This document shows, in pieces, positions 9,283 through 20,523 of a stretch of 34,283 nucleotides of DNA. A program made the translations under genes and the position numbers. This DNA comes from Lingula anatina (taxonomy: Eukaryota > Brachiopoda > Lingulata > Lingulida > Lingulidae), in assembly GCF_001039355.2 (NCBI RefSeq), contig NW_019773681.1:437142-471424 (forward strand). Reading direction: 5' to 3'. The notes under the pieces are model-generated. The model worked only from the letters and a program-made list of their open reading frames with translations. It did no database searches and was not told where the DNA came from. Positions within the stretch are counted from its first letter, which is position 1; each line of letters starts with the position of its first letter.

Positions 9283-9717
9283 ACAAAACTTAAATCATAA
9301 TAACACCATGGCAAATATCAAGGAAAAAAGGTCGGACATGCATCTCGCTTACACGTACATCACAAAAGTGAAAATAAGAACTGCCATCTAGACGAATTTT
9401 AAAGCCTTGCTGAGTTTGAAATGGACATGCACCGAATGACCCCCCAGAAGTTAAAAGATGCCATCATGTTGTTGTTGTCGTCTCAGCCACCAGACATTGA
9501 AATGAGTTGTTGACTGACACTGAAGGTGAAATTAGACCGGGTGATTGACCTTGGGGCAAATAACAGTGTCATTGAGACAAACCGTAACAGTATGTGTCAC
9601 CCAATTTGATATCTAGATCTGTGTTCATTGCTTGTTGTTTACCTGAATGAAAGCGAATTATTAAATACTGGAAAAAAAATATAAAGACAGAAACCAGAAA
9701 ACAATCAAATACCTAAA

Positions 9718-9860
9718 GAATGAAGAGATTAATAAATAAGAGGATTAATATATAAATAGTTGATAAATAGTTGAATAAAAAAATAAATGAATGAATGAAT
9801 GAATAGAAAGATGAATGAACTAATAAAATAATTAAATAAATGAATAAGTAATTAGTTAAA
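9718..9860. repeat. AATA/AATG-rich low-complexity tract
   Basis: Degenerate AATAAAT, TGAATGAATGAATG and similar words make up this stretch, with no coding potential. Confidence 0.7.
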
Positions 9861-10441
9861 ATTGAAACTAAATTGTAAAGTTTTCACCAATTAAAGTGGA
9901 AATGCCCCAATTCATATCTTTTAGGCTATGACCAGTTCAGACAGGGAAGTAACTTAGACTGGATCTTGACCACATTGCATCATGATATTTACTGTTATAT
10001 AGAATCACTGAACCACAGGCGGCTTGTTTGACGGGGCAAAAAAGGTTGCCGTAGAAATGCTCTAGTGATGCTCAACATCTGGTGATAATGATGATGATGT
10101 AATTAATTTATGATGCTTAATTTGATTCCTGATGTGAACAGGCCCGTAGGTTGAATTTCTGGCCCTCCGGTGCCATGTCAGTGCAACACGATATTGATAA
10201 CCTAATTTCATGGAGTGTGGCATAAATAAGTTCTAATTATATTTCCCAGCTGGCTCAAAGATGGATTACCCTGAGTTTCTAAATGATATTGCTAACCCAT
10301 TGCATGTACTAGTAGTGTGTAAGACTTCTAGAATGAAATTATTTGCTGGGTTTTATAATTACGTGAGTATGTTGGCGAAAACGGAAGTCACCCTATTGAA
10401 TGTAGGTTGGGAATTGATAGATGACGATAAATAAACCTAAA

Positions 10442-10686
10442 CTGGGTTCACATACCTAACGGGATCGATCCATCTCTAAAGGGTTTCCCGCTAAATTACT
10501 TTCATCTTAAGTGGCTCAGATGTCTGACACGCCTACTGAAGCTGCTAAACGATAATTAATTACCCCCTAGCAGCTTCAGTAGGCGGGACGGACATCTAAG
10601 CTGATTAAGTTGATTGCAATTTAGCAAGAATCCCCTTGGAGATAGATCGATCCACAGTTAGTACGATATGGTCTAGGAATGGTTCC
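10442..10686. mobile_element. Palindromic MITE family 2, copy 2
   Basis: Long inverted arms carry GGGATCGATCCATCTC on the left and GAGATAGATCGATCC on the right. An inner stem has CGCCTACTGAAGCTGCTA opposite TAGCAGCTTCAGTAGGCG, around TAATTAATTACCCCC. CCGCTAAATT and AATTTAGCAAG form another arm. It is non-coding. Arms and core are shared with copies at 3926 and 25938. Ends are approximate. Confidence 0.7.
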
Positions 10687-13072
10687 TTAGCCACAGTGAC
10701 GTAAAACATAATTATAAAAGGTGGGGGGTATGATTTCTCGCCTGGTTCAAGGATGGGATAAGCTGTCCATGAGTTTCTGCACGAAAATGATTACCCAATG
10801 CATGTAGTGTGCTGACGCAAATAGGCACTAATTATATTTCTCAGCTGGCCTAAGTATATCGATTACCTTGGGTTTCTATGCCATAATATGTGATGACATA
10901 AGAAATTAGAAAACTGTCATAAATATATACGTAAGAGAAGTCTTGTAGACATTGGTTACTTTTCAGTAACTTGCTGTTTTTAGCGTGGTGAAAACATGGA
11001 AATTTAGTCGGTTCTGATTTTTTTTTCAGAAGATGATTCTCCACTGACAAAATTTTTTTTCACTTAGAAAATTTTGTCAAAATTTTTAACATGACACAGG
11101 ATAATTTTGAGAAGTTTTTCACCTAATATGGCCATGTCAGATTCAGGCATTTTCAAATATTAATTAATTTGTGAATGACAAAAATTTTCAAGGTCTTTAC
11201 CGTAACACCCTGAGATTCTAGGGTCATTTTGAAAACTCTCCCGTCTTACGTCAGAAAGTCTCTACCATTTCCAAAGAGGTGATCTTCCAGTGCCTTCTGA
11301 CTCTCAGGGTGATATGAGTATACTTGCACTAAATACCTCCTGTTTTGTAACTCGGATAAGACGGTTAACCATAGTGATCATAAGTGTCACTGGAAATGAT
11401 GTCATATCAAATTTTGTCAATCACTCTCGGTGTTGTTATGTAAGTTGGGATTGGCTCATAAAAAAAAAAAAAAATTGGGTAAGATTACACAAGCTACCAG
11501 TGCTAACAGATTTGAAATACCGATGTTTGAACCAAGGCTTACCCCCCGAGGGACGTCCAGCCATCATTTGGATGGCCACTGGCCGCAAAAAGACTGCCTT
11601 TATTTCCAAAGATGGTAGAACGGCTTATGTAATCATTGGGAAGTGAAGGTATATTTGTAGTTTGACTCCCTGTAAATCGGTGACGAAATTACAGATTTAC
11701 TTATAAATAAACATTTTGGGACTCCCCATACCCCAAATACTGGGGAAACCTCTGATTTGAATTGTGACAAAATAGCTTAGAGCTAGACTAAGAAAATTTA
11801 AAAATGTTTTTTTTTTCCTTTGAGGCTTGACGTTTTTACCTTTCTCAAATGGCCTTGATTACATGGCACTCGTCATCACCATCGTGAGCTCTGGGACTTA
11901 AGATGGCGCCATTGTTGAAGGGTCAAATTGTCATGCCTTGTAGACCTATGAAAACACGTTTTGTCTCATATATGTAAATTATCAAACACAGCCGAAAATT
12001 TTTCATACCATTAGCTAACAGCCAACCTTGGACGTAGGCCTTCATCAGCATTATGTTGTTACTCACTGACCGCTAGGTGGTATAGCGGTGGTCCAGTTTG
12101 ACCGTAAACAAACCGTATGAAAGATTTTCAGCTTGTGTTTTAGAATTTTCATTTATGATCAAACTACCAAGCTAATGAACATTTTTGCTCATTTACGATT
12201 AGTCTCTATACAAATGTTGTTTTCATCATCGCCACTCAAGAGACACGGTTTCATCCTCCTTAAAGCATTGATTTAATAGATTATTTTTGCTGTCACAGTG
12301 TTTTTTAGTTATTATTTTGAAAGATGAATTGTTTCTGCATAAATCTGTTTGTGATTGTGTAATACTTTCAGAGATTTAATATACACATTTGAAAATGCCC
12401 AAATGCCCCAAAGTCATTTTTTGCATGTCTGCAGATCCTGCAAAGCTACTTATCTTTCCTGATTCTGATCCTAAAAACCAATAAAATCTCTCAAATCTAA
12501 ATACTTGATGTCGATAATTCCCTCTGCGATGTACAAGAAAACATGTCAGCTTGAGCATTTGGCCAGACATTAAAAACTAAATTATTTAGGAAGAAGAGGC
12601 GTAAAACTTCAAATCATTGGGCAGGAATTTGTTGAACGATGCTTTATGTGTAGGTGAATTGCTTTTTTATTTCTCAAGGAAAATCTGAGAAGTAATGAAA
12701 GTCCCAGATATGATGCATTTATTTTATGTTAATAATTGAAAGAGCAGTTACATTATAGTAATTACTCGATCTTTTTAAGGGGCAAAAATTATCAAACTTT
12801 CAAATACATAATTTTATTATCACAAAATTATATTTCTTTATAGCATTTGTGATTCCTTTACTGCATATAATAGAACTACAGAGTAGCCTCCTTCTTAGTT
12901 TTGTTGCACTCAATAGGAATATTCTGATTTTAAGAAATTGTGACTTAAAAAATACAGCATCAGTAAAATTCACAATTCTCCCCATTGAAACAAGGATTGG
13001 CAGTGATCGCTCCTGTGAGTTGGGGGGGGGGTGTATCTCTTTGGATGTAGATATATATACAGTATTTAAATC
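10687..13072. other. Intron 1 stretch without recognised features
   Basis: This is AT-rich, largely unique-looking DNA with short homopolymers (A run near 11460, G run near 13021). The 118-codon frame at 11290-11646 is the longest here, but it contains a poly-Lys run from the A tract and shows no recognisable domain. Confidence 0.6.
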
Positions 13073-13244
13073 TGGGGTAGCACTAGCAATTTTCTTCTTA
13101 TAGCCAAATCACCCCTTTTTCATTACTTTTTTTCGCAAAATGGTTTAAATTTGTCTAAAATGAGTCAAATCAACCCTATTTTGTTTAGCCACTTGAAGTC
13201 AGTTTTAGCATTTGGCTAAATTGGCGAGTGTTAGCACTACCCCA
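13073..13244. mobile_element. Small inverted-repeat element with TGGGGTAG ends
   Basis: TGGGGTAGCACTAGCAA and TTAGCACTACCCCA form imperfect terminal inverted repeats around 172 non-coding bases. GGTTTA/GGCTAAA words lie inside. ATGTAGATATATAT occurs on both sides (13045 and 13245), although the left copy stands 13 bases away from the repeat end. Confidence 0.5.
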
Positions 13245-14084
13245 ATGTAGATATATATGAATATATCTTTTTGGGTCATTGGTTTAGATTTATTTCTATT
13301 TTGTTGGATGAAAATCAGGGACGACCTTTAATGGACCGTGGAAATGATAACCTATTTCATGTTCTTGTCAAATAGAAAACAATCCCATTTCTATTTCTGG
13401 CAAAGATTTATCTTATTAATTTCGGTACGAATTGTCTGGTAATGTTGGTGCACTGTATGGTAATGTCAGATGGATACAATATTGGGTCTGAAAGGAAGGA
13501 GAAAAAAACAGAGAGAGAGCGGGGAAACATGTGAACAAATAAATGAGAGAGAATAGAAAGTCCTGACCCTAAGACATTAAAAAAATTATATAAACGTCTT
13601 AGTGTTGGTGTGTGTGGGTGAGTGAGTGAGATATCTAATTAGTTCTTATCAAATTGTACTTATTATTATTTTTTTTTTAATTTTGCAATAAAAAAGTGAG
13701 TCCAGACCCAGGATAAAAATAAACACTTTCAGACTTGAATACAAGTCAACACAATTTTCTACTGTCAATATTGACCCAGTATGGAGAGAACAGAGCCCAA
13801 CCTCTGACCTCTGACCTTCCACCCCCCTGATTTTTATTGTGGTCCAAAATTGAGCTAACATGGGTAAAGACTGGGGAGGCGATAATGGGCAACGTTGCCC
13901 TACTACATGAACGGGATTAGAAACTGACCTCCCCCAGGCGGCAAGCCTGACGGCAATAATTTATGGCAGTAATGAATTTGTCTTAAATCTGTCAAGTTGA
14001 ACTACTCGACTAAGGTTAGAATTTGTTTACGGCCATTAGCTGAATAAAGTAACCAAAAGCATTAATTAAATTACAAATTGTTTG

Positions 14085-14216
14085 AATTGAGAATTTAAAG
14101 ATAGAATACATTTTTGCCAAATAATATGCAATCAAGCGATAATTAAATAAAAATAATTTTGATTGAGAATGTAAAGATACAATACATTTTTTGCCAAATA
14201 ATATGCAATCAAGCAT
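14085..14216. repeat. 76-base tandem duplication
   Basis: TTGAGAAT-TAAAGATA-AATACATTTTTGCC and AAATAATATGCAATCAAGC occur twice with a period of 76 bases and few differences. Confidence 0.75.
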
Positions 14217-14289
14217 TTGGCTTCGATTTATTCTTCTAGAAGGGGCCATGTTACACTGTTGATCAGGCATACCACTTTCCACTTCCTAT

Positions 14290-14855
14290 TTTTTTTTCTT
14301 ACGCATCATCCAGATTCATGGAATATAACAAAAGTTAAAGGGATAACAACTGTTCATTTTGGCCAAATAAAAAAGGATTTTCCTACGTAAGCGGCAAATT
14401 TCCTGATAGTTCACGAATGTATTCTGACATTTTAAGTCAGTCCCTGTTTTTATTTTCTAAAAATCTTTTATTTCTTTTCTTTTTTTTTTGTAATATTCTC
14501 TTAAGAGATTATCACAGAGGGTAGCCATCTGTGGAGGTCATGTAGTCCGATGGCAAGCACAAATTCTAGAATAATTGCAGTAACTGCCAGATTGGTTGTA
14601 AATGGAATTTATTATATTTCTCTGAGCTGTTTTCAATGTTTTTTATTGTGTAATATGGATCTCATATGAACAGTTGTTATCCCTTTAAACCTTTTAAGAC
14701 TTGAAGACTTGTCTGGGTGTTTACTTGGTGTATATTGCAACATCTGGGACTCCAACATTTGCTTGTTTATAGATTCATGTCTGGACTTAGCCAGAACAAG
14801 GTTACAGTCATGAGGGATTTTTTTTTCTTTTCTTTTTTTTTTCTATTTTTTCTTT
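14290..14855. repeat. Dispersed repeat, copy split by MITE B
   Basis: The left part (to 14338) and right part (from 14685) rejoin to match the repeat at 8845-9050: CCAGATTCATGGAATAT, AAAAGTTAA, then TTAAACCTTTTAAGACTTG and ACATCTGGGACTCC. The MITE at 14335-14688 is thus an insertion into an older repeat. Confidence 0.75.
14335..14688. mobile_element. TTAA-flanked MITE, copy B
   Basis: TTAA stands at 14335 and 14685. Terminal inverted repeats are AGGGATAACAACTGTTCAT and ATGAACAGTTGTTATCCCT, nearly perfect over 19 bases. The inner palindrome TCTCTTAAGAGA is shared with copy A. It is 354 bases and non-coding. Of the three copies it has the best preserved ends and has a paralogous empty site in this window. 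Confidence 0.85.
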
Positions 14856-15507
14856 TGTTTCACTTCCAACTGTGCCAAAATTTGCCAATGTTTGTTAAGC
14901 ATCAATAAGAGCAGTAGAAATAATGCCTGATGATCACAGTGTGTTTTGGCAGAAATGAGGATTTGTTTTTTTTTTTTTTTTCGAAGTTTGTTGACATCGC
15001 TGTTTCTGATGTAGGTCAGTTCTGTCACACTACATTTGAACCAGTCATGTTTTTTTTAATCCTCTGGATAAATTCATCAACTTTCAGTTTGGAGGCGGCT
15101 AGTGCGTGTGTGGAAATGTCAAATAACTTCTCTTGAATCAATAAAAAAAAAAAAAACCCAATGCCCTTGAGGAATAATTGTATCAGGAAGTGAATTGAGG
15201 AATTTTTTCAGTCAAATAGTCAACAATCAGTATTCTGTATTTTTTTCTTCTTTTTTATCTATTGTAATTTATTTATATAAAAAAGTGGTCTGTTTTCTTA
15301 TGTTTGTTTAAACAATTTCTTTAAAAAATTTTCTTTACATTTATAAAGAGACATTTATTTATATAAAGAAGTAGTGTGGCTTCTATTCTTTTGTTTGTTT
15401 AAACAGTTTAAAAAAAATTTATACATTTTATAAATGGACAACAGCGCCATCTTTATTCCGTATTTTTGACTACAAAGCAATGTCATCATCTCCATTCAAT
15501 CTTTCAG
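14856..15507. other. End of intron 1, T-rich
   Basis: This is AT-rich DNA with T and A runs. It includes a loose duplication around AAGTGGTCTGTTTTCTTATG and AAGTAGTGTGGCTTCTATTC (about 15280-15430). It closes in the exon 2 acceptor. Confidence 0.5.
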
Positions 15508-15811
15508 ACGATGAAGAAAAGGTACTTTGTAGTCAGAGAAGAAAGTCCCAGTGGTCCTGCCAGACTCGAATACTATGATAACGAGAAAAAGTTCAAAAGT
15601 GGCCATGCCATACCCAAGAAAGTGGTGGACTTTTATGAGTGTTTCAACATCAACAAAAAACACGATTCCAAACACAAGCACGCCATCGCCCTCTATACTG
15701 GAAGTGACTGCTTTTCGCTGGTTTTTGAGAATGAGAAAGAACAAGAGGAGTGGTTAGCGCTGTTTTTAGAACTGCAGGGCATTGATGAAAATTCGACCAA
15801 GCAGCATTTTG
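15508..15811 (+). CDS. IRS: IRS coding exon 2, body of the PH domain
   Basis: This exon encodes protein residues 20-120 plus the first base of a Gly codon. It is bounded by a pyrimidine-rich acceptor (ATCTTTCAG, ending 15507) and the donor GTGAGT at 15812, so it ends in phase 1. IRS hallmarks are KKRYFVVR (strand 2, with basic residues expected to contact phosphoinositide), GPARLEYYDNEKKF, the central CFNINKKHDSKHKHAIALYT, and the C-terminal helix EQEEWLALFLELQ with the invariant PH tryptophan at about residue 101. With exon 1 this makes a PH domain of about 100 residues (roughly 12-112), the usual length. In the family it targets the adaptor to the membrane and supports receptor coupling. 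The phosphotyrosine-binding domain and the YxxM-rich tail must lie downstream of this window. The conceptual frame runs 17 bases past the donor to a TAG, which I read as intronic. Recognition as IRS is strong; the paralogue (IRS1/2/4-like) cannot be assigned from an invertebrate single-domain fragment. Confidence 0.93.
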
Positions 15812-15895
15812 GTGAGTCTTTTTTGTAGTGTTTGCCTGGTGTTGGTTGTTTTATGTCATGTTGTGTGGATATATATTTATATTTATATATACAAT

Positions 15896-16287
15896 GGCAG
15901 ATCCAGCATTGGGGGGTTGGGGTGAGGGGGGGGGGGGGGTCTCGATAGTCCCAAGGTTCATTGGTCTGAAAAATCATTGCATTTTCATCAGTTTTTTAAT
16001 CAAGGGTTCGTTGGTCTGTAGTGAAAATTCGGACCAGTGAATCTGTGGACTATTGCTACTGCCCCGGTGCACACAAGTGTTATAAAATGGGCCCAATTTT
16101 ACAATTATAACATTATAAAATTATAATGCTTAGATCACAGGGATGGAAACATTTTCTGATATCATTTTGCTTACTTATTTTATTTAATCATTTACTTTTT
16201 AATTTTTTTGTTGGGAAGAGGAGGGGGTATCTCGGAAAGTTGGGGGGATGGAAGCGCATGCCTGTTGTAACTTTGCCCGGATCTGCC
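15896..16287. mobile_element. Possible hAT-like element with GGCAGATCC ends
   Basis: GGCAGATCC (15896-15904) and GGATCTGCC (16279-16287) are exact 9-base inverted repeats, with G-rich sequence just inside both ends. The GATCCAG word resembles the element at 251-421. A target duplication is not clear, so this is tentative. Confidence 0.4.
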
Positions 16288-16518
16288 TTTGTGACATTGT
16301 TATAAAACTGAATTTTATCAAATTTTCATCATTTCTGATCAGATGTTGAACCAGATGTTATTTCTTTTTTCTTGATATTTTGTATAATTTACACATGAAA
16401 GTCTTCCAGAGATTTGATTGCTGTATTTATGCCACCACATAATATAGATCCCAATTGTTTGCATTTTCAGGATTATTATAAAGTTTTGCTTATATCTCTC
16501 AGTCTGATAATTGTTTTT

Positions 16519-16550
16519 GTGTTTGTGTGCGTGTGTGTGCGTGTGTGTGA
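16519..16550. repeat. (GT)n/(GCGT)n microsatellite
   Basis: This is an interrupted TGTGTGCG tract. Confidence 0.8.
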
Positions 16551-18053
16551 ATTTTAAAATTATTTGTGGGTGATCAGCGTTACTGTTTTCAATAGTGTCA
16601 CTGGAAAATGATTATTAAACTGGAATAAAAAGACCTGGTTAAAAAGATGAATGAATAAATAAATAGACAAAGGAATGAGTAAACATTTGGAAGTAGATAA
16701 ATAAAATCATTTAAATGCATAGTTGAATAAGATGAATAAACATGGACGTGGACAAAAATTATAGGTAAATATAGAGATTGATCAAATTTAAGACATATTT
16801 AAAAAAGCAGTGTGTGGTATGACACAAAATATGTAAATACAGTTGCTGACTGTGACAATACATAACAAGAGAGAGAACATCAGATTCTATCACTCATCCT
16901 GGCCCTTTTAGAATTGTTTTTTTCTATTTATCCTTGATCAAGCTTGGAGATTAAACATAGATGGGTTTTCTTATTGGTTTTAGCAAGAAATGGATGATAT
17001 TAATGCTACTTATTGTTAAGTTGTGGCTTAGTCCTGGGAATACTTGGGTTAGTTGAGGCAATAAGCAGGTGCTACTATATCCAGACGTTCTTGTGGCAAA
17101 GATTAATTTTCCTAGAAAACTCACCACTTTTCCCTTAATTTCCAAGGAATTTCCTACTGTAAAGTGTTGGCATCATTTTGATCCTTTAAACACATTATCA
17201 AGTTTTAAATTAAGATGGTTTTACAGTTAGGACTGAAATTCACCAGTTTCCCTCTCCATCATGTCAGTCCTGAATTAATAATAATAATTTCTAAAAAAAT
17301 TTAAGCTGGAAATTACAAATGGCTTTATTAAGTGCAATTTGGCCCACTGAGTTTGGATAGGGTATACTGAGATGATTATGAAAAAAAATTGTTAGAAAAT
17401 TATCATTGTTATTTATTATTATTAGACTAGTGGTAGTAGTAGTTGTATTATAGAAAGTTCTAACTCTTGTGACGTTCATTGTGGAATTATTTTAAAGGGT
17501 TATACTGTCTGAGATTGGGAACAGCTTAATCTGACAAACATTTCTCATTTTGTGGTCTTCAAATGATGAGAAGCAACAGCAAAATAGAAATGCCATTTGA
17601 ACCAAAAGAAAAATAGCGTTTTGGGGCCTGGAATACTGGGGGTTTTGTTGTGCAAGTTTTTTTTATGAGTTATGCAATGCTGATTATTTAAGGAGGTTAG
17701 AATTCAGGTAGAAATGTTTACCGCACTTACAAATAAATATATGTTTTTATACATACCTGTGACATGTTATTTTATTTATTTTTTTGACTGTGAACTAGTT
17801 TCTAGATAAAAACTGCAATAACAACCATGGTGGGAGAAACTAGGACGGAAAAACAGACTTATTTTCCATTCCATATTTTCAAGATTGACATTTAAGTTCT
17901 TAAAAATCATGGTAATTATTAAGAAATCGAAAGTAGGTATTGTAAATAAATTTGCTTTTTGCAGCACAATTGTTTTTAAAAATAATTTGGATAAACATTT
18001 ATACCAAAATTGGTTCAGGTATATGAGAAATGTGAGCAGAGAATTTTTGGGGT

Positions 18054-18375
18054 TTAAAGGGATCATAACAACTGTTTGTATGAGACTCATATTTACAATA
18101 AATGCATTGTAAACAACTCATAGAAATATAATAAATTCCTTTTTACCACCAAAACAGCAGTTAAGGCAATTTTTCTGGAGTCTGTACTTGCCAAGGATGG
18201 CTTTACCTAATCTCCTAAGAGATTATAACAAAAAAATTCAAACTTTTTTTTGGAAAAAAATGGACTAAGTTTGAAAGCTGGAATGAATTTATTATACATT
18301 GGTTAGTATAGGAATATCATTGTTTGTCCCAGGAAAATCTTTTTTTTTTAGAATGAACAGTAACTATCCCTTTTA
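18054..18375. mobile_element. TTAA MITE, copy C (inverted, older)
   Basis: This is the reverse-orientation relative of copies A and B. It starts TTAAAGGGATCATAACAAC, carries TCTCCTAAGAGATTATAAC in the middle, and ends GAACAGTAACTATCCCTTTTA. The right TTAA has decayed to TTTA. It is 322 bases and non-coding. Confidence 0.7.
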
Positions 18376-18610
18376 GTTTATTATTCGAAAATGGTCAGAG
18401 CATCTCTGACATATAATTTAGCATTTCTTTTTCCATTATTTTATTTTTATTTTATATGCCAACCTGATTCCATCCATGCCAATGGAACAGGTCTTCATGG
18501 GTGTTTTTATGTCAAGAGTTGAAAGCTCTGTGGTGAAATCTTCCATCTTTAACCAAGATTTTAAATAAATAATAAAATAATTAAAATGAAAGAGTAGGGG
18601 AGTTGCTGTA

Positions 18611-19040
18611 CTTGTGGTATTTTTTTCCTCAAATGCACCATGGGGCAGTCAAAACAACACAAAGATGGGAAAAGGGAAATACAGATTATTTTATTTCCGA
18701 ACATCTGCTCCGATACCTTAAAAACAGGAAGTACTTTGTGGTCTGCAGGTCTGATAAAATCTTTCATGAACGTCTGCTCGGTTTGTTTGCACATTTGGAA
18801 GGTCGGCTGCTATCTTTGGCAGTGGAAACATAAGCTTGGTTTTATACCATCATCAATCCGTATTTTATTGGAAACCACAGTTTATTAATCAAGTGAAGAG
18901 TACTCCGATTCTTTGTTTGCTAGGAAACCACCAAGAAATCGTCTTAATGACAAACCACGGAGTTCTTTGTTTTCCCGTAACCACACTTATCAAATCCAAG
19001 CTGGTGCTTTCCGGTCTTTGTTTTCTGACAACCACAGATC
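18611..19040. promoter_or_regulatory. Candidate intronic enhancer: RUNX/SOX/ETS-like motif cluster
   Basis: RUNX-type words TGTGGT or AACCACA occur at 18613, 18737, 18873, 18979 and 19030, with near matches AACCACC (18926) and AACCACG (18953). The ones at 18926, 18979 and 19030 are each preceded by the SOX-like CTTTGTTT, 14-15 bases upstream (18911, 18965, 19016). An ETS-type ACAGGAAGT (18724-18732) stands five bases before the RUNX word at 18737, and a GATAA follows at about 18753. The segment is more complex and less AT-biased than its flanks. Enhancer function is inferred. Confidence 0.45.
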
Positions 19041-19551
19041 TGCTGCATGATGCCTGCTCAAAGGGTTGACGCCAACCGCCCAGAAAATGGACAGAATCAC
19101 TTTGTTATTGTTCGTTCAGAATTGCATTTGCTAGGTGGGGTATTTTAACCCCCTACCTTACAAACAAATCTCTTAATCTGATGAATATATTTAGGATTTA
19201 GTACTGGGATTTTAATCTGTGTTGATGAGCTATTGAAATAGGCAGAATTTCTCTTGACTGTTCTTAGAAAATTTGTTTTCAGGCCTGACTTTTCTGTGAT
19301 TTATATCAATTTATAAGTGAACAAATGCCATTTCATTCTGATGATATATCATAATTCTTGACAATCAAAGCCATTGCTGAAAATTTGAGATGGACCAAAC
19401 TTTTTCTGAAAATGAAGACAAATACATTTCCTTTTTGTAGTGCTAGTTTTAAACCAATATATTGTCTCTTTCAACACAAACTAGATATGCAGTAGTTCAT
19501 GATCATTGAAATAGAGAAAATTTTTGCCTAAAACAATAGCCATCTCTTTCT

Positions 19552-19605
19552 CAAAAAAAAAAAAAAAAAAAAAAAAAGATAAATAAATAAATAAAAAAAA
19601 AAAAT
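19552..19605. repeat. A-rich low-complexity tract
   Basis: Poly-A, (AAAT)n and poly-A follow one another. Confidence 0.85.
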
Positions 19606-20082
19606 TAGGTAGTTACTTATTTATCTTACGTCAAAATGGACTAAAGTTTTGATCTTAAAATTAAGACCAATTTTGGTGGGACAGATATTTTTTATTGAAA
19701 CGACCCATGATGTTGATACATGTCAATGATGTCGCAGAAAATAGACCCATTAGCGGTTGTTTACAACTTCTCAACCAGACGCTTAATATGGGGCCACGTC
19801 GGGTCATAGCTGGTGATTAAGGAGCCTTAAGTCTGACGAGAAATCCTATTTCATTTTCCAGACATTTCTGTGTCCCTGAATGATATGAATCCTGCCTTGG
19901 GCATGTTCACAATACAGACAGATAAATTGTTTCTAAATTGGTCTCGATGACAAGGATTTTTTTTTTGAAGAGAGCATTGCTGATAAGGCGATTTTCTATA
20001 GAGGATGAAACTCATTTTTGTCTTTTTTTTTCGTTTTCTTTCTTTTCTTTCAGACTTTGATTCAGTGTGGCTGTATTAATGC

Positions 20083-20146
20083 TCTGTGTGTGTGTGTGTG
20101 TGTGTGTGTGTTTCTGTGCGCGCGCGCATGTGAGAGAGAGAGAGAT
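20083..20146. repeat. (GT)n, CGCG and (GA)n compound microsatellite
   Basis: A TG run passes into CGCGCGCGCATG and then GAGAGAGAGA. Confidence 0.85.
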
Positions 20147-20295
20147 TATTCATTTATTAAAACTACACGAAGCATGACAGAATATATTTTAAAAAATAAC
20201 GATGTAGACAGAAAACCCCATCCTTGTCCTACTAGCCCTATGTGTCAACAAGTACAACAGATAGTGACTACAAATTAACCTGGCTAGTTAGGCAG

Positions 20296-20523
20296 TTTTC
20301 ACAAAACAATTTCAGTTCGAAAAATCAGTCCACACTTCGGTCTATTTCGACCTTGGATAAATCAGTAATAGTCCAGTTTAAAGAAGTGTTTGTGCTTGTT
20401 TTATGAAGATAAAGTTTTGGGCTATGTTTGAGACCATTACTTACTTTATTTAAGCGGACTGATGTAGATTTATCTAGAATGAAAGTTTGGACCTATTTTC
20501 GGTCCAAAGTTATTTTGTGTAAC
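20296..20523. mobile_element. Degenerate palindromic element
   Basis: Left words TTCACAAAACAATTTC, TTGGATAAATC and AGTCCAGTTTA pair loosely with right words TAAGCGGACT, GATTTATCTAG and AAAGTTATTTTGTGTAA in inverted order. It is an old fold-back element or a chance palindrome. Boundaries are uncertain. Confidence 0.35.

Larger units (their letters stand above)
2058..15507 (+). other. IRS intron 1 (13.45 kb, phase 0)
   Basis: The intron starts GTGAGA and ends in a pyrimidine-rich ATCTTTCAG. It interrupts the PH domain right after its first strand. No second gene was recognised inside. Notable contents are listed separately: a hairpin element, two TTAA MITEs, two copies of a palindromic MITE family, the 6.1-8.5 kb array, and a dispersed repeat at 8.8 and 14.3 kb. 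Stretches 2058-2960, 5536-6120 and 10690-13070 show only AT-rich, unique-looking DNA apart from short homopolymers. Confidence 0.85.

Noticed and set aside
11290-11646. 118-codon plus-strand frame
   Set aside because: It contains a poly-Lys run from an A tract and no recognisable motif.
15812-15828. Reading exon 2 through to the TAG at 15826 as a truncated protein
   Set aside because: A consensus GTGAGT donor stands at 15812 and IRS proteins continue into a PTB domain, so splicing is far more likely.
18603-19069. Three overlapping plus-strand frames in the RUNX/SOX-like cluster
   Set aside because: Three frames are open over the same DNA with no domain or splice signals. A regulatory reading fits better.
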